51,370 nucleotides of DNA, taken from assembly GCA_964353355.1 (NCBI GenBank), contig CAYGVT010000045.1, positions 1 through 51,370 of the forward strand, written 5' to 3'. The DNA comes from CAYGVT01 sp964353355. GTDB taxonomy: Archaea; Thermoplasmatota; DTKX01; GCA-020343715. The notes below the pieces were generated by a model, which saw only the letters and a program-made list of their open reading frames with translations, was not told where the DNA came from and did no database searches. Below, piece by piece: positions 40,833 to 49,640 of the stretch. The position numbers were made by a program, and so were the translations under genes. How positions within the stretch are numbered: position 1 is the first letter of the stretch; the number at the start of each line of letters is the position of its first letter.

Positions 40833-42215
40833 ATGCCCCACACGCCCCCGCCAGAGCCGTTCCGCATCAAGGTCGTCGAGCCCATCAACCTCCACCCGCC
40901 TCAGGACCGCGCGCGCATGATGAGGGAGGCGGGCTACAACGTCTTCCGCCTCCGCTCGGAGGACGTGTTCATCGACCTGCTCACCGACTCTGGCACATCG
41001 GCCATGTCCGCCAAGCAGTGGGCGGGCCTCATGGACGGCGACGAGGCGTACGCGCAGTGCCGCAACTACTACCACCTGGCGGACACCATCCGCGACGTGT
41101 TCGGCTTCGAGCACTTCGTCCCCACCCACCAGGGCCGCGCGGCCGAGAGCGTGCTGTTCTCGTCCATCTGCAAGCCCGGCGACGTCGTGCTCAACAACAT
41201 GCACTTCGACACCACGCGCGCGAACATCGAGGCGACGGGCGCGGAGGCGCGCAACTTGCCGACGCCGGAGCTGTTCGACATCGCGTCCGATTCCCCGTTC
41301 AAGGGCAACATGGATGTGGAGAAGCTCAAGCACACCATCGAGTACATGGGCGGGTCACGCATCCCGGCCATCTTCCTCACCATCACCAACAACTCCGGCG
41401 GCGGCCAGCCCGTGTCGATGGCGAACATCAAATCCGTGTCCAAGGTCGCGAAGGAGCACCGCATCCCGATGTTCTTCGACGCGTGCAGGTTCGCCGAGAA
41501 CGCCTGGCTCATCAAGACGCGCGAGCGCGGCTACGCCAGCAGGCCCATCGTGGACATCGTCCACGAGATGTTCTCCCACGTCGACGGCTGCACCATGTCC
41601 GCGAAGAAGGACGGGCTCGTCAACATGGGCGGCTTCCTCGCGGTGCGGGACCCGGCGCTCTTCGAGCGCGTCTCGCAGAGGCTCATCCTGACCGAGGGCT
41701 TCCCGACCTACGGGGGCCTGGCGGGCCGCGACCTCGAGGGCATGGCCATCGGCCTCCGGGAGGTGCTGGACGAGGGCTACTTGGCCTACCGCTACAACCA
41801 CACCAAGTACCTGGCGGACTGCCTCCAGGAGCGCGGGGTGCCCATCATGACGCCGGTGGGCTGCCACGCGGTGTACATCGACGCCAAGCGCATGCTCCCC
41901 CACATACCCCAGGACAGGTTCCCCGGCCAGAGCATCACCGTCGAGCTCTACCTCAGGGGCGGCATCCGCACGGTCGAGATCGGCTCGCTCATGTTCGCCG
42001 CCCCGGACCCGGCGACGGGCGAGATGAACTTCCCGGAGCTGGAGCTTGTGAGGCTCGCCATCCCGAGGCGCGTCTACACCGTCTCGCAGCTCGAGTACGT
42101 GGCCGATGTGGCCGGCAGCATCCTGAAGGACGCTGACAAGCTCCCCGGCTACCGCATCGTGCAGGCGCCCAAGGTGCTCCGGCACTTCACGTGCGAGCTC
42201 GAGCCCGTCCAGTGA
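40833..42215 (+). CDS. tnaA: tryptophanase
   Basis: 460 residues, PLP fold I beta-eliminating lyase. DSGTSAMSAKQWAGLM, VPTHQGRAAES, FDACRFAENAW and TMSAKKDGLVNMGG (PLP lysine region, 254-267) match the tryptophanase/tyrosine phenol-lyase family. The position equivalent to the tyrosine phenol-lyase Arg381 is Ile383 (GIRTVEIGS), as in tryptophanase; the C-terminal KVLRHFT also matches TnaA. It therefore most likely cleaves tryptophan to indole, pyruvate and ammonia. The first ATG in frame at 40833 is used. The gene is divergent from the giant surface protein and is followed by trpB2, which can re-use indole. No leader peptide was seen. Confidence 0.88.
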   Translation: MPHTPPPEPFRIKVVEPINLHPPQDRARMMREAGYNVFRLRSEDVFIDLLTDSGTSAMSAKQWAGLMDGDEAYAQCRNYYHLADTIRDVFGFEHFVPTHQGRAAESVLFSSICKPGDVVLNNMHFDTTRANIEATGAEARNLPTPELFDIASDSPFKGNMDVEKLKHTIEYMGGSRIPAIFLTITNNSGGGQPVSMANIKSVSKVAKEHRIPMFFDACRFAENAWLIKTRERGYASRPIVDIVHEMFSHVDGCTMSAKKDGLVNMGGFLAVRDPALFERVSQRLILTEGFPTYGGLAGRDLEGMAIGLREVLDEGYLAYRYNHTKYLADCLQERGVPIMTPVGCHAVYIDAKRMLPHIPQDRFPGQSITVELYLRGGIRTVEIGSLMFAAPDPATGEMNFPELELVRLAIPRRVYTVSQLEYVADVAGSILKDADKLPGYRIVQAPKVLRHFTCELEPVQ

Positions 42216-42379
42216 GGACGCTGGCGTCCCACGGCGGGCGCGCGGGCGCCCGAGCGCCCGGCGGGGGCGCTGGCCATCCCGTGGCGAGGACCAAAAGGTC
42301 TAATATCCGCAAATCCGTTGCCCCCCCGTCCTTCAGTGAGGAGCATAGGAGCCAGTCTGTGGAATCGGAGGATGAACGC

Positions 42380-43684
42380 ATGGCCAAGCGACAGATACAG
42401 TACAACCTGGGCGTGGACGACATCCCGAACAAATGGTACAACATCGCACCCGACCTGCCGCACGGCCTCCCGCCCCCAATCGACCCCCCCGACGGCCCCT
42501 CGCGCGTGAAGATGCTCCCCGAGATGCTCCTGGGCGAGTGCCTGAGGCAGGAGATGTCCACGGACAGCTGGATACCCATCCCCGAGGGCGTCATGGAGCT
42601 CTACCGGCAGGCCGGCCGCCCGCGCCCGCTCTTCCGCGCCCACCGCCTCGAGGAGAGGCTCAAGACCCCGGCCAAGCTCTACTACAAGTCCGAGTTCTAC
42701 AGCCCGACCGGCTCGCACAAGGTCAACACCGCCCTCGCGCAGGCCTACTACGCGCAGAAGGAGGGCTACGAGCGCATGACCACCGAGACCGGCGCCGGAC
42801 AGTGGGGCACGGCCCTCGCGTACGCGACCGCGGTCGTCGGCCTCAAGCTCACCGTGTACTGGGTGCGCGCGGTCCACAGCTGGAAGAAGGACCGGCTCAA
42901 CTTCATGCGCCTCTACGGCGCGGACGTGCACGCGTCCCCGAGCCCCAAGACCAAGGTGGGCAAGGCGCTCTACGACAAGAACCCCGACGACCCCGGCTCG
43001 CTCGCCATCGCGATCTCCGAGGGCCTCGAGGACGCCATCGAGCACGACAACGCCATCTACTCCCTCGGCTCCGTGCTCAACCACGTGCTCACGCACCAGA
43101 CCATCATCGGCCAGGAGACGCTCAAGCAGTTCGAGCTCGCGGACGACTACCCGGACGTCATGTTCTCGTGCCTGGGCGGCGGCAGCAACTTCGGCGGCTT
43201 CATCATACCGTTCGCGGGCGAGAACATCCGCAAGGGGAGAAAGACGAAGTTCGTCGCGTGCCAGAGCGAGGTCGCCCCCAACCTCCAGGGCGAGTACAAG
43301 TACGACTTCGGCGACCACGCGGGCATGACCCCCCTCCTGAAGATGTACACGCTCGGCCACGATAAGAGGATGGACCCCATCTTCGGCGACGGCCTCCGCT
43401 ACCACGGCGCGGCCCCCCTCATAAGCGCGCTGCGCGCCGAGGGCATGGTCGACACCGTGGCGTACCCCAAGGACGAGAGGCACGTGTTCGAGAACGCGCG
43501 GATTTTCATGAGGTCCGAGGGCTTCCTCCCCGCGCCCGAATCGGCCTACGGCGTGTGCGGCGCCATAGACGAGGCGATACGGTGCAAGCAGACGGGCGAG
43601 AAGAAGACCATCGCCTTCAACATCAGCGGCCACGGCTTCATGGACATGTACGGGTACTCGAAGGTGCTGGGCCTCGACAAGTGA
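42380..43684 (+). CDS. trpB2: tryptophan synthase beta chain, TrpB2 type
   Basis: 434 residues. FYSPTGSHKVNTALAQAYYA holds the PLP Lys; TETGAGQWGTALAYA, LGSVLNHVLTHQTIIGQE and CLGGGSNFGGF are typical TrpB features, and the long N-terminus (GVDDIPNKWYNIAPDLPHGL) marks the TrpB2 subgroup. TrpB2 condenses indole with serine and works without TrpA. The ATG follows GGAGG by eight bases. No trpA or other trp gene is nearby; its neighbour 164 bp upstream is tnaA. Pairing suggests indole salvage or tryptophan/indole balance. A TATA-like CTAATATCC near 42298 could give it its own promoter. Confidence 0.92.
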   Translation: MAKRQIQYNLGVDDIPNKWYNIAPDLPHGLPPPIDPPDGPSRVKMLPEMLLGECLRQEMSTDSWIPIPEGVMELYRQAGRPRPLFRAHRLEERLKTPAKLYYKSEFYSPTGSHKVNTALAQAYYAQKEGYERMTTETGAGQWGTALAYATAVVGLKLTVYWVRAVHSWKKDRLNFMRLYGADVHASPSPKTKVGKALYDKNPDDPGSLAIAISEGLEDAIEHDNAIYSLGSVLNHVLTHQTIIGQETLKQFELADDYPDVMFSCLGGGSNFGGFIIPFAGENIRKGRKTKFVACQSEVAPNLQGEYKYDFGDHAGMTPLLKMYTLGHDKRMDPIFGDGLRYHGAAPLISALRAEGMVDTVAYPKDERHVFENARIFMRSEGFLPAPESAYGVCGAIDEAIRCKQTGEKKTIAFNISGHGFMDMYGYSKVLGLDK

Positions 43685-43696
43685 GCCACGCGTGAG

Positions 43697-44911
43697 CTAC
43701 CCGTCGGCGTGCGCGCCCGAGGCGGGCTCGACGCGCATCATGCGCATCTCGTGGTAGCCCACGATGACGCGCCTCCAGCCCGAGAACCGCAGGTCCAGCC
43801 CCGCGTCCCCCGTGTCCACGCGCAGCACCGACATCCCCGCGAGCTTGTGCGGGGTCCCGACCACCAGCACCGAGGCCGGGCCCCCGGCCGCCTCGACGAC
43901 CGCGGGGGAGATCTGCTGCGTCCCGCGGCCGAGCACGAACCCCTGCGCCCCGATGGGGCTCACGACGACGAGCGCGGGGCCCCGGTGCCCCCGGATGGCC
44001 GCGAGCAGCTCGGGCTCGGACGCGTCCGCGGCCACGACCCGCCCCGACGCCACGTCCACGGCGTCGATGCCTAGGGGGGTCTTGGCCCCCCCCAGGGCGC
44101 GGGCCACGGCCTCGACGGTCGACCCCGCGCCCAGCAAGGCGAGGGTCCCCGCGCGCTCGCGCAGGAGCTCCACCACGTACTTGGCGATGGCCTCCTGGTA
44201 GTCGGCCTCCTCGGAGAGCACGGACGCGGACTTCATGGCCTGGATGAGCAGGGGCGCGCGCACGATGCGCACGATGCCGTGCAGCCGCACCGCGAGCCTT
44301 CCGGCGCGGTAGGCCTCCTCGTCGACGTCAGCGACCTCGCCCTCGCCCTCCTCGGCCATGCCCTCGAGGCGCAGCAGCAGCACCTCGGCCGCGGCCTCGG
44401 GCGAGAGCGCGAACACGCCCGAGTACATCTTCACCCCTGCCGGCACGCCGAGCACGGGGCACCGCGATCCCACGGCCGCGTGCACGTCGCGCGCGGTCCC
44501 GTCGCCGCCGCAGAACACGATGGCGGACGCGCCACGGGCCAGGAATGCCGCGCAGGCGGCGCGCGTGTCCGCGGGGGTCGTCCCCCCGGGGGGCGGGCGG
44601 TGGACCACCTCGACGGACGCGCCGTCCACGCCAGTTTCCAGCAGCAGGTCCTCGCCCATCGGCCCCGCCGCGGTCAGCCACCGCACGCGCAGTGCGCCCT
44701 CGCCGAGGCGCCCGAGGAAGGCGCGCACTCGCGCGGGCGCGGGCGGCTCGGCCCCCCTGCGGCGGGCCTCCGCCAGCGTCTCCTCGCCGTCGGTGCCCTT
44801 GAGCCCCACGCGGCCCCCCATGCCAGCGATGGGGTTGACAACGAGGCCCACGACTGGATGGGGCGGCGACGCGGCCGATGGCTCTCCTTCGGACGGCATC
44901 GCCGGCGCCAT
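43697..44911 (-). CDS. COG3199 ATP-NAD-kinase-like protein
   Basis: 404 residues. VVNPIAGMGGRVGLKGTDG, FCGGDGTARDVHAAVG (GGDGT nucleotide loop) and GVPAGVKMYSGVFA match the COG3199 family, distant relatives of NAD kinase and diacylglycerol-kinase-type folds, common in archaea next to metabolic genes. The substrate has not been settled; NAD or polyphosphate-linked phosphorylation is often assumed. The start is ATG 44911 or the ATG four codons in (44899), which better fits a weak TATA near 44927. It converges on trpB2. Composition and codon use are like the neighbours. Confidence 0.8.
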   Translation of the reverse strand: MAPAMPSEGEPSAASPPHPVVGLVVNPIAGMGGRVGLKGTDGEETLAEARRRGAEPPAPARVRAFLGRLGEGALRVRWLTAAGPMGEDLLLETGVDGASVEVVHRPPPGGTTPADTRAACAAFLARGASAIVFCGGDGTARDVHAAVGSRCPVLGVPAGVKMYSGVFALSPEAAAEVLLLRLEGMAEEGEGEVADVDEEAYRAGRLAVRLHGIVRIVRAPLLIQAMKSASVLSEEADYQEAIAKYVVELLRERAGTLALLGAGSTVEAVARALGGAKTPLGIDAVDVASGRVVAADASEPELLAAIRGHRGPALVVVSPIGAQGFVLGRGTQQISPAVVEAAGGPASVLVVGTPHKLAGMSVLRVDTGDAGLDLRFSGWRRVIVGYHEMRMMRVEPASGAHADG

Positions 44912-45216
44912 GGCGTTGCCGGTCTAAGACCTTTGCCCGACGGGCCAGCTGAGATGACAAGGGACGGGGGACACCCTGATGGTCCGGACATGCGACTTGG
45001 GCCGTACTCAGGGACCTCTCTCCGCATCCCTTCGTGACATCGGGTTCCCGGGGTTCCCGGGGTTCCCGGTGGTCCAGCCGCACTGGGCGAAAAGTCTTTA
45101 TGGGATGGTGCGCTCAGAGAGCCGACCCGGGGGCCGTCAAGGCGCGGCGCATTGTTCCTTCCAGGGGAGGGGGGCGCGGCGTCCCGGGCCCTCTTGCCAT
45201 ACGGGAGAGTACCCAC
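44912..45216. other. intergenic region with 9-bp triplication and promoter
   Basis: About 305 bp between divergent genes. It contains the promoter region of the COG3199 gene, a three-fold direct repeat of GGGTTCCCG (45042-45068) and a TATA-like element (GTCTTTATGG) near 45099-45108. These are followed by a leader of about 90 bases before the double-ACT gene. The leader is GC-rich and could fold, but no known riboswitch was recognised. Confidence 0.5.
45042..45068. repeat. 9-bp direct repeat, three copies (GGGTTCCCG)
   Basis: Perfect copies at 45042-45050, 45051-45059 and 45060-45068. Each unit is itself a near-palindrome (GGG-TTC-CCG). It lies about 30 bp upstream of the TATA-like box of the double-ACT gene, a place suited to activator binding, though slippage is an equal explanation. 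Confidence 0.75.
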
Positions 45217-45597
45217 ATGAAGGAGTTCGACATCGTACTACCCAGGAAGCCCAGCGCGTTCGCGGGCATCGCAGAGACGCTGGCCGGCAGCGGCGTGAAC
45301 ATCAGGGGCATCTCGACGGAGACCCGTGGCGACAAGCTCGTTTTCAAGGTCGTCACGGACGACGAGGCCTCCACGCGCGCGGTGCTTGCCAGGCAGACGG
45401 CCCCCTTCACCGAGCGCGAGGTCCTCTCCGTGGTCATCTTCGACCGCCCTGGCGAGCTGGCCAAAGTCTCGCGCAAGCTCGCAAGGCGCATGATACAGAT
45501 CGAGAGCATGTACATGCTCAGCCGCGGAGGCGGGAAGACCGAGGTCGCCTTCACGGCGAGCGACATGGAGCGGGCGGCAGAGGCCATCAAGCGCTGA
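45217..45597 (+). CDS. two-ACT-domain protein
   Basis: 126 residues with tandem ACT domains: residues 2-62 (DIVLPRKPSAFAGIAETLAG, GVNIRGIS) and 68-125 (SVVIFDRPGELAKVSRKLAR, IQIESMYML). ACT domains bind amino acids; small double-ACT proteins usually act as regulators or as detached subunits of amino-acid enzymes. The ATG follows GGGAGAG at nine bases. Close to the tnaA-trpB2 pair, so tryptophan or serine is a candidate ligand, by context only. Single gene with a C-rich tract after it. Confidence 0.82.
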   Translation: MKEFDIVLPRKPSAFAGIAETLAGSGVNIRGISTETRGDKLVFKVVTDDEASTRAVLARQTAPFTEREVLSVVIFDRPGELAKVSRKLARRMIQIESMYMLSRGGGKTEVAFTASDMERAAEAIKR

Positions 45598-45604
45598 GCC
45601 GGCG

Positions 45605-45676
45605 CCCCCCCCACCCCGCTCCACCCCCCACCCCGCTCCACCCCACCCCACTCCTCTCCACCCCCCCCATCCCCCC
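45605..45676. repeat. C-rich low-complexity tract between convergent genes
   Basis: About 70 bases of C with A/T interruptions, including two copies of CCACCCCGCTCCACCC. The opposite strand is G-rich with many GGGG runs and could form G-quadruplexes. It lies between the convergent double-ACT and pirin genes. A similar tract occurs at 51151-51245. A role in termination or instability is possible but not shown. Confidence 0.7.
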
Positions 45677-45689
45677 GTCGCATGACGCG

Positions 45690-46439
45690 TCAGTCGACGA
45701 ACGAGCCCCTGTGGATGATGGGCTCGCCTATCGGGACACCGAGCAACAGCACGAAGTGGGCGGGGCCATCGACCGCGGACACCTTGGGGAGGGAGCCGGG
45801 CGCGAGCGTCGCGGCGCTCCCCGAGCGCACCTCCTGCCCCTCCACCGTCACGCGGCCGTCGAGGACGTAAAGGAGCCCCCTCCAGCCCTCGGGCACCTCG
45901 TCCTCGAACGTGGCCCAGGCGTCGAGCCGGACGTCCAGGTAGCGCACGGGCGTGGAGAGCCGCACCGGAGAGCCCTCGCCGACCAGGATGCGCGCGCGCC
46001 ACCCGTTGCCCGCGGCCTCCGGGATGCTCGGGCCGTCGACCTGCTGGTAGGACGGTTGCACGCCCTTGAGCCTCGCCGGCAGCTTGACCCAGAGCTGCAG
46101 CCCGCGGTTGCGGCCCTTCGCCCCGGGCATCTCCGAGTGCACGATGCCGCGGCCGCCCGCAGTGAACCGCTGCGCGCCGCCGGCCATGACGGTCGATTCG
46201 TTGCCCATGTCGTCGCGGTGGTGGAAGCCGCCCTCGAGCATGTAAGTCAGCGCCTCGAACCCCCGGTGGGGGTGCTCGGGGAACCCGGCGGGCGGTCTCA
46301 GGTCGAACTCGTCCAGCAGCACGAAGGGGTCGTGGTCGCGCATCGCACCCGTGGGGAACAGGCGGCGCACGCGGGCGCCATCGCCCTCCTCGGTCTCGAT
46401 GGCAGGCACGACCTGCACATCAGTGGCATCGGTTCTCAT
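45690..46439 (-). CDS. pirin-like cupin protein
   Basis: 249 residues, bicupin. The N-terminal domain holds the pirin metal site: FPEHPHRGFEALTYMLEG (two His), then GGRGIVHSEMPG (His, Glu). The C-terminal domain is a second cupin (LLYVLDGRVTVEGQ). Bacterial and archaeal pirins are iron-binding proteins with quercetinase-like or redox-sensing roles. The ATG at 46439 is preferred over 46466 because AGGAGG lies seven bases upstream. A TATA-like TTTAATAG (near 46499) lies in the divergent promoter shared with the MazG-like gene. Function unknown beyond the family. Confidence 0.87.
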   Translation of the reverse strand: MRTDATDVQVVPAIETEEGDGARVRRLFPTGAMRDHDPFVLLDEFDLRPPAGFPEHPHRGFEALTYMLEGGFHHRDDMGNESTVMAGGAQRFTAGGRGIVHSEMPGAKGRNRGLQLWVKLPARLKGVQPSYQQVDGPSIPEAAGNGWRARILVGEGSPVRLSTPVRYLDVRLDAWATFEDEVPEGWRGLLYVLDGRVTVEGQEVRSGSAATLAPGSLPKVSAVDGPAHFVLLLGVPIGEPIIHRGSFVD

Positions 46440-46564
46440 CTCGGGGCCTCCTGTGACAATACCCATCGCCCCGGCCGAGGTGAGAATGCGGACATCTATT
46501 AAAGCATCGCCTAAGCACGAAGGCCCCGCAATGGATATCTCCCAGGAGGTCCCTTTGGAGCGCG

Positions 46565-47152
46565 ATGTGGTCCGACAGGCTCACGACGGTCGACGAGATG
46601 CGCATGGCGGTGGACGCATTCGTCGGGGAGCGCGACTGGGGGCGCTACCACTCGCCCGTCAACGTGGCCTCGGCCGCGCTCGTCGAGGCGGGCGAGCTGC
46701 TGGAGCTGTTCCAGTGGCGCAGGGAGGGCGACCCCGTGCCCGAGGGGGTGGCGCGGTCGGCCGCGGAGGAGCTCGCGGACGTGCTGCACTACGCGCTCGC
46801 CCTCGCGAACGCCGCGGAGGAGGACCTCGCCATCGACGGCATGACGCTCGGGGGCGTCCTCGCGGGGGAGGAGCCCGACGACGCGGGCCCCAAGACCCTC
46901 TCCGAGGAGGTGGCGGCCAACGCCGCGCTCGCGCTCGTCGCCGTGAGGGCGGTGGAGGGGGACATGGTCGCGGCCCTGGAGCTGCCGGACGACGAGGGGC
47001 CGCCCATCGCGGTCTGCGTCGAGATACTCGTCGCCAGCCTCGCGCGGGCCGCCGCGCGGCTCGGCGCGGACCTCTCGCGCGAGCTCGAGCTCAAGATGGA
47101 GCTCAACGGAAGGCGGTTCCCCGTGGGCGCCAAGCCCGACGTCGGCTACTGA
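46565..47152 (+). CDS. MazG-like nucleotide pyrophosphohydrolase, possibly bipartite
   Basis: 195 residues. ERDWGRYHSPVNVASAALVEAGELLELFQW and AEELADVLHYALALANA give the all-alpha MazG/RS21-C6 metal site (ExxE...ExxD). A second helical segment of similar type (SEEVAANAALALVAVRAVEG) follows at about 117-160, and the end DLSRELELKMELNGRRFPVG matches the usual C-terminus. The insertion between the two conserved halves makes it longer than the ~110-residue family norm, probably a duplicated helix pair. It would hydrolyse non-canonical NTPs such as dCTP derivatives. The ATG follows GGAG by five bases. Divergent from pirin. Confidence 0.75.
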   Translation: MWSDRLTTVDEMRMAVDAFVGERDWGRYHSPVNVASAALVEAGELLELFQWRREGDPVPEGVARSAAEELADVLHYALALANAAEEDLAIDGMTLGGVLAGEEPDDAGPKTLSEEVAANAALALVAVRAVEGDMVAALELPDDEGPPIAVCVEILVASLARAAARLGADLSRELELKMELNGRRFPVGAKPDVGY

Positions 47153-47159
47153 CGCGGGC

Positions 47160-47870
47160 TCAGTCCGGCACGATGGACGAGATGGAGAACTTGCCGTCCT
47201 TGAAGTGTATCTGGTTGTACGACGTGGAGTGCTTGACGCCGCGCATCTTCACCACGCGCAGCCAGTTCTCGTGGTCGACCTCGTGTATCTCCTGATGCCG
47301 CAGATAGACGATGCCGTCGACGAGGAAGTCCTCGTCGTGCCGGCCGAACTCCATCGAGCCGTGGGACATCTCCGAGATGAGGAGCGACGTGACCTTGAGC
47401 TTCTTGAGCACGCGTATCATCCCGAACAGGTCCTTGCGCGGCTTCTCCATCTCGGTGAGGACCTCGATGACCCCAAGGGAATCGAAGGCGACGATGTCGA
47501 TGGGCTTGAGCTCGTGGACCTCGAGCAGCACGTCGTTGATGAAGTCGAGCCACGCGCCCACCTTGCCGAACTCCTGGAGCCCCCCGCGCACCTTGCTGAC
47601 GTCCACGAAGGTTATGTCCTTCTCGACGAGCCCCATGTTGAAGCCCATGGTGGCCATCTGCTGGTTGAGGCTCTCCTCCGACTGCTCGAGCGTGATGTAG
47701 ACCCCGTGCTTCTTCTTGTGCGTGGCGTTGTGGTAGAGCACGGAGAAGGCGAACGTCGACTTCATCGTGCCCGGGGTGCCCGAAACGAGGATGGCGTGCC
47801 CGGCGGGGATGCCGCCCTCGAGCTTCTCGTCCAACCCCTCCACGTACGTCTTCACAAGCTCGTATGCCAG
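47160..47870 (-). CDS. KaiC-like RecA-superfamily ATPase
   Basis: About 230-236 residues. P loop GTPGTMKST, with Met before the Lys as in several archaeal KaiC-like proteins; Walker B IDIVAFDSLGVIEVL; then MSHGSMEFGRHDEDFLVDG, LRVVKMRGVKHS. Expected to bind ATP. The start is uncertain: a CTG (47870) is six bases after GGAGGG, a TTG (47876) directly abuts that site, and a GTG (47855) gives the best N-terminal length (VKTYVEGLDEKLEGGIP). A TATA GCATTTATC lies near 47915. Single gene converging on the MazG-like gene with an 8-bp gap. Role unknown; relatives are signalling ATPases. Confidence 0.83.
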   Translation of the reverse strand: MAYELVKTYVEGLDEKLEGGIPAGHAILVSGTPGTMKSTFAFSVLYHNATHKKKHGVYITLEQSEESLNQQMATMGFNMGLVEKDITFVDVSKVRGGLQEFGKVGAWLDFINDVLLEVHELKPIDIVAFDSLGVIEVLTEMEKPRKDLFGMIRVLKKLKVTSLLISEMSHGSMEFGRHDEDFLVDGIVYLRHQEIHEVDHENWLRVVKMRGVKHSTSYNQIHFKDGKFSISSIVPD

Positions 47871-47962
47871 GGACAACCCTCCTCGGACTTGGGGTTGGAA
47901 GGGCCATGGGGATAGATAAATGCGTCGAATGGCCCGCTCCTGGCACGCCCCTTGCCAGCCCG

Positions 47963-48778
47963 TCAAGGGAGGGAGGCCAGGAAGACCGAGTACCGCAGCA
48001 GGAGGATGAGGCCGATGGCGACCATCATGAGCGAGGCCGTCACGCGGAGGGACACGAGCCGCTCCTCCGTCCGGACGCGGTCCACGTAGGCGGCGAACCC
48101 GGCCGAGGCGACGATGACCGGCACCGAGGCGCCGGCGGCGAAGGCGGTCATCACGACGGCCCCGAGCGCGGCCGCGGCGGCGGTCGCAGTCGCGACGGAC
48201 CCGGACACCGTCCCCAGCACGCCCAGCTCTATGACGGACACCTCGAGGAGGCACGCGAACCCGAGCATGGAGCCCCACAGCAGCACGAACGCGCGCTCGC
48301 CCTTGACGGACGACGGGACCAGCCGCCTCAGGATGACGGACAGCGCGCCGGGCCCCTCGGAGCCCGTCACGGGCGTGGCCTCGGAGGGTGTGCCCGCCGC
48401 CAAGGCCCGCTTTGCCTTGCGCAACCTGTCCTTTTCCTTCGCGGCCCGCAGGAAGAGCGCGACGCCCACGATGGTGATGACAGCGCCGAGGACCAGGTAC
48501 CCGCCCACGTGGAGCCATCGGGCCGCGCGCTCGAACGCGTCGGTCTGGAAGACCGCGTAGGAGGCCGCGCCCCAGACGAGCCCCAGGACGGCGAAGATGA
48601 GCAGGCGCGGGGCGCAGAGCAACGCCCCGAACGCGAGCCCCCGGCGCGCCCCGCCCGGCCTCTCGGTCAGGTAGGGCAGCATGCCCGGCACGCAGATGGA
48701 CAGGCACACCGCGGTGCCCCTGGCGAGGCCCCAGACGAAGGCCGATGCCACCACGGCCGCGAGCGCCCACCAGTCCAT
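47963..48778 (-). CDS. CcdA/TauE-like six-to-seven-TM membrane protein (1)
   Basis: 271 residues with about six membrane helices in two halves separated by a charged cytoplasmic loop (about 112-155). The first half has GLARGTAVCLSICVPGMLPYL, with two Cys and a Pro as in the CcdA/DsbD and sulfite-exporter-like membrane fold; the second half has LGFACLLEVSVIELGVLG. Such proteins pass electrons or sulfur compounds across the membrane. The ATG at 48778 lies about 30 bp below a TATA (CATTTATC near 48808). Divergent from the TPR-like zinc-ribbon gene. A second protein of this type lies at 49641. Substrate unknown. Confidence 0.75.
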   Translation of the reverse strand: MDWWALAAVVASAFVWGLARGTAVCLSICVPGMLPYLTERPGGARRGLAFGALLCAPRLLIFAVLGLVWGAASYAVFQTDAFERAARWLHVGGYLVLGAVITIVGVALFLRAAKEKDRLRKAKRALAAGTPSEATPVTGSEGPGALSVILRRLVPSSVKGERAFVLLWGSMLGFACLLEVSVIELGVLGTVSGSVATATAAAAALGAVVMTAFAAGASVPVIVASAGFAAYVDRVRTEERLVSLRVTASLMMVAIGLILLLRYSVFLASLP

Positions 48779-48923
48779 CTATTGGCGCAGCGGTTGGCGC
48801 GTAGATAAATGGTGCGCACGACCCGGGGGGGACCTTACGGACCCGGCACGGAGCGAGGGCGCAACGCTTTTATCCCGTCCAGCCCCATCTACGTCGGGGA
48901 GCGACGGAGGGACGCTATTGACA

Positions 48924-49586
48924 ATGGACCCAAGGAAGTTCGAGAAGCGCATCGAGAAGCTGCACAAGGAGCTCGAGAAGGAGAAGTTCCCGCAGGCGGC
49001 CAGCGGCGTGGCCGACCTGTCTGGCGATGACCTCTCGCACCAGCAGCGCGTGGCGCTCATGTCCTTCCACGTGAAGCTCCTGCGCCTCGCCAAGAAGGAG
49101 GACATGGCGCAGAGGATAATCGCGGACCAGAAGGTCCTCGTCGGCAAGATGGCCCCGTACCTCACGGAGGCCATCAGCATGACCCGCGACGGCCAGTACG
49201 AGGACAGCATCCCCCGACTGCAGGGCGCGATGCAGCGGCCCGAGCTCAAGGACGAGAGCCCGGGGCTGATGGCGCTGTTCCCCACCGCGAGGAACATCGT
49301 CGCCGCCCACCTCATGTTCAGCCTCGACGAGCGCGCGTTCATGCACGAGACCAACCGCCCGAGCGGCTTCTCGGGCGGAGAGGACCGCGCGCACCTGCTC
49401 CAGTTCGCCACCCCGCCAGAGGCCTACTACTACCTCGACCTCAAGCAGTGCCCGAGGTGCGGCTCGCCCGTCAAGGGCGGGAGGACCGCGGGCGACACCA
49501 CGGGGCAGCTCTGGACCATCCAGTGCAGCAACCCCAACTGCCACCACTCCTGGCGGCGCCTCATCTCGATAAAGGTCCCCGGGTGA
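48924..49586 (+). CDS. helical-repeat protein with C-terminal zinc ribbon
   Basis: 220 residues. The N-terminal ~150 are alpha-helical (MDPRKFEKRIEKLHKELEKE, then TPR-like pairs). The C-terminus has CPRCGSPV and CSNPNCHHSW, a Cys4-type zinc ribbon resembling the TFIIS-like C-ribbon. ATG 48924 is used; a TTG two codons upstream is better spaced from GGAGGG and is possible. A TATA CTTTTATC near 48871 supports the promoter. It lies between the two CcdA-like genes, on the opposite strand. No known family; a transcription- or assembly-related role is a guess. Confidence 0.65.
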   Translation: MDPRKFEKRIEKLHKELEKEKFPQAASGVADLSGDDLSHQQRVALMSFHVKLLRLAKKEDMAQRIIADQKVLVGKMAPYLTEAISMTRDGQYEDSIPRLQGAMQRPELKDESPGLMALFPTARNIVAAHLMFSLDERAFMHETNRPSGFSGGEDRAHLLQFATPPEAYYYLDLKQCPRCGSPVKGGRTAGDTTGQLWTIQCSNPNCHHSWRRLISIKVPG

Positions 49587-49640
49587 CAGGCCGGAGAGAG
49601 GGGTCGCGCCCGACGGGTCCCCCCATCGAGGGGCATCACG

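Noticed and set aside
40833..42215. Tyrosine phenol-lyase
   Set aside because: The substrate-determining Arg of that enzyme is Ile383 here, and the C-terminus matches tryptophanase.
46531..46565. Leaderless ATG at 46531 upstream of the MazG-like gene
   Set aside because: It is in another frame and soon runs into an Arg/Gly-rich shadow; the ATG at 46565 gives the MazG-like protein.
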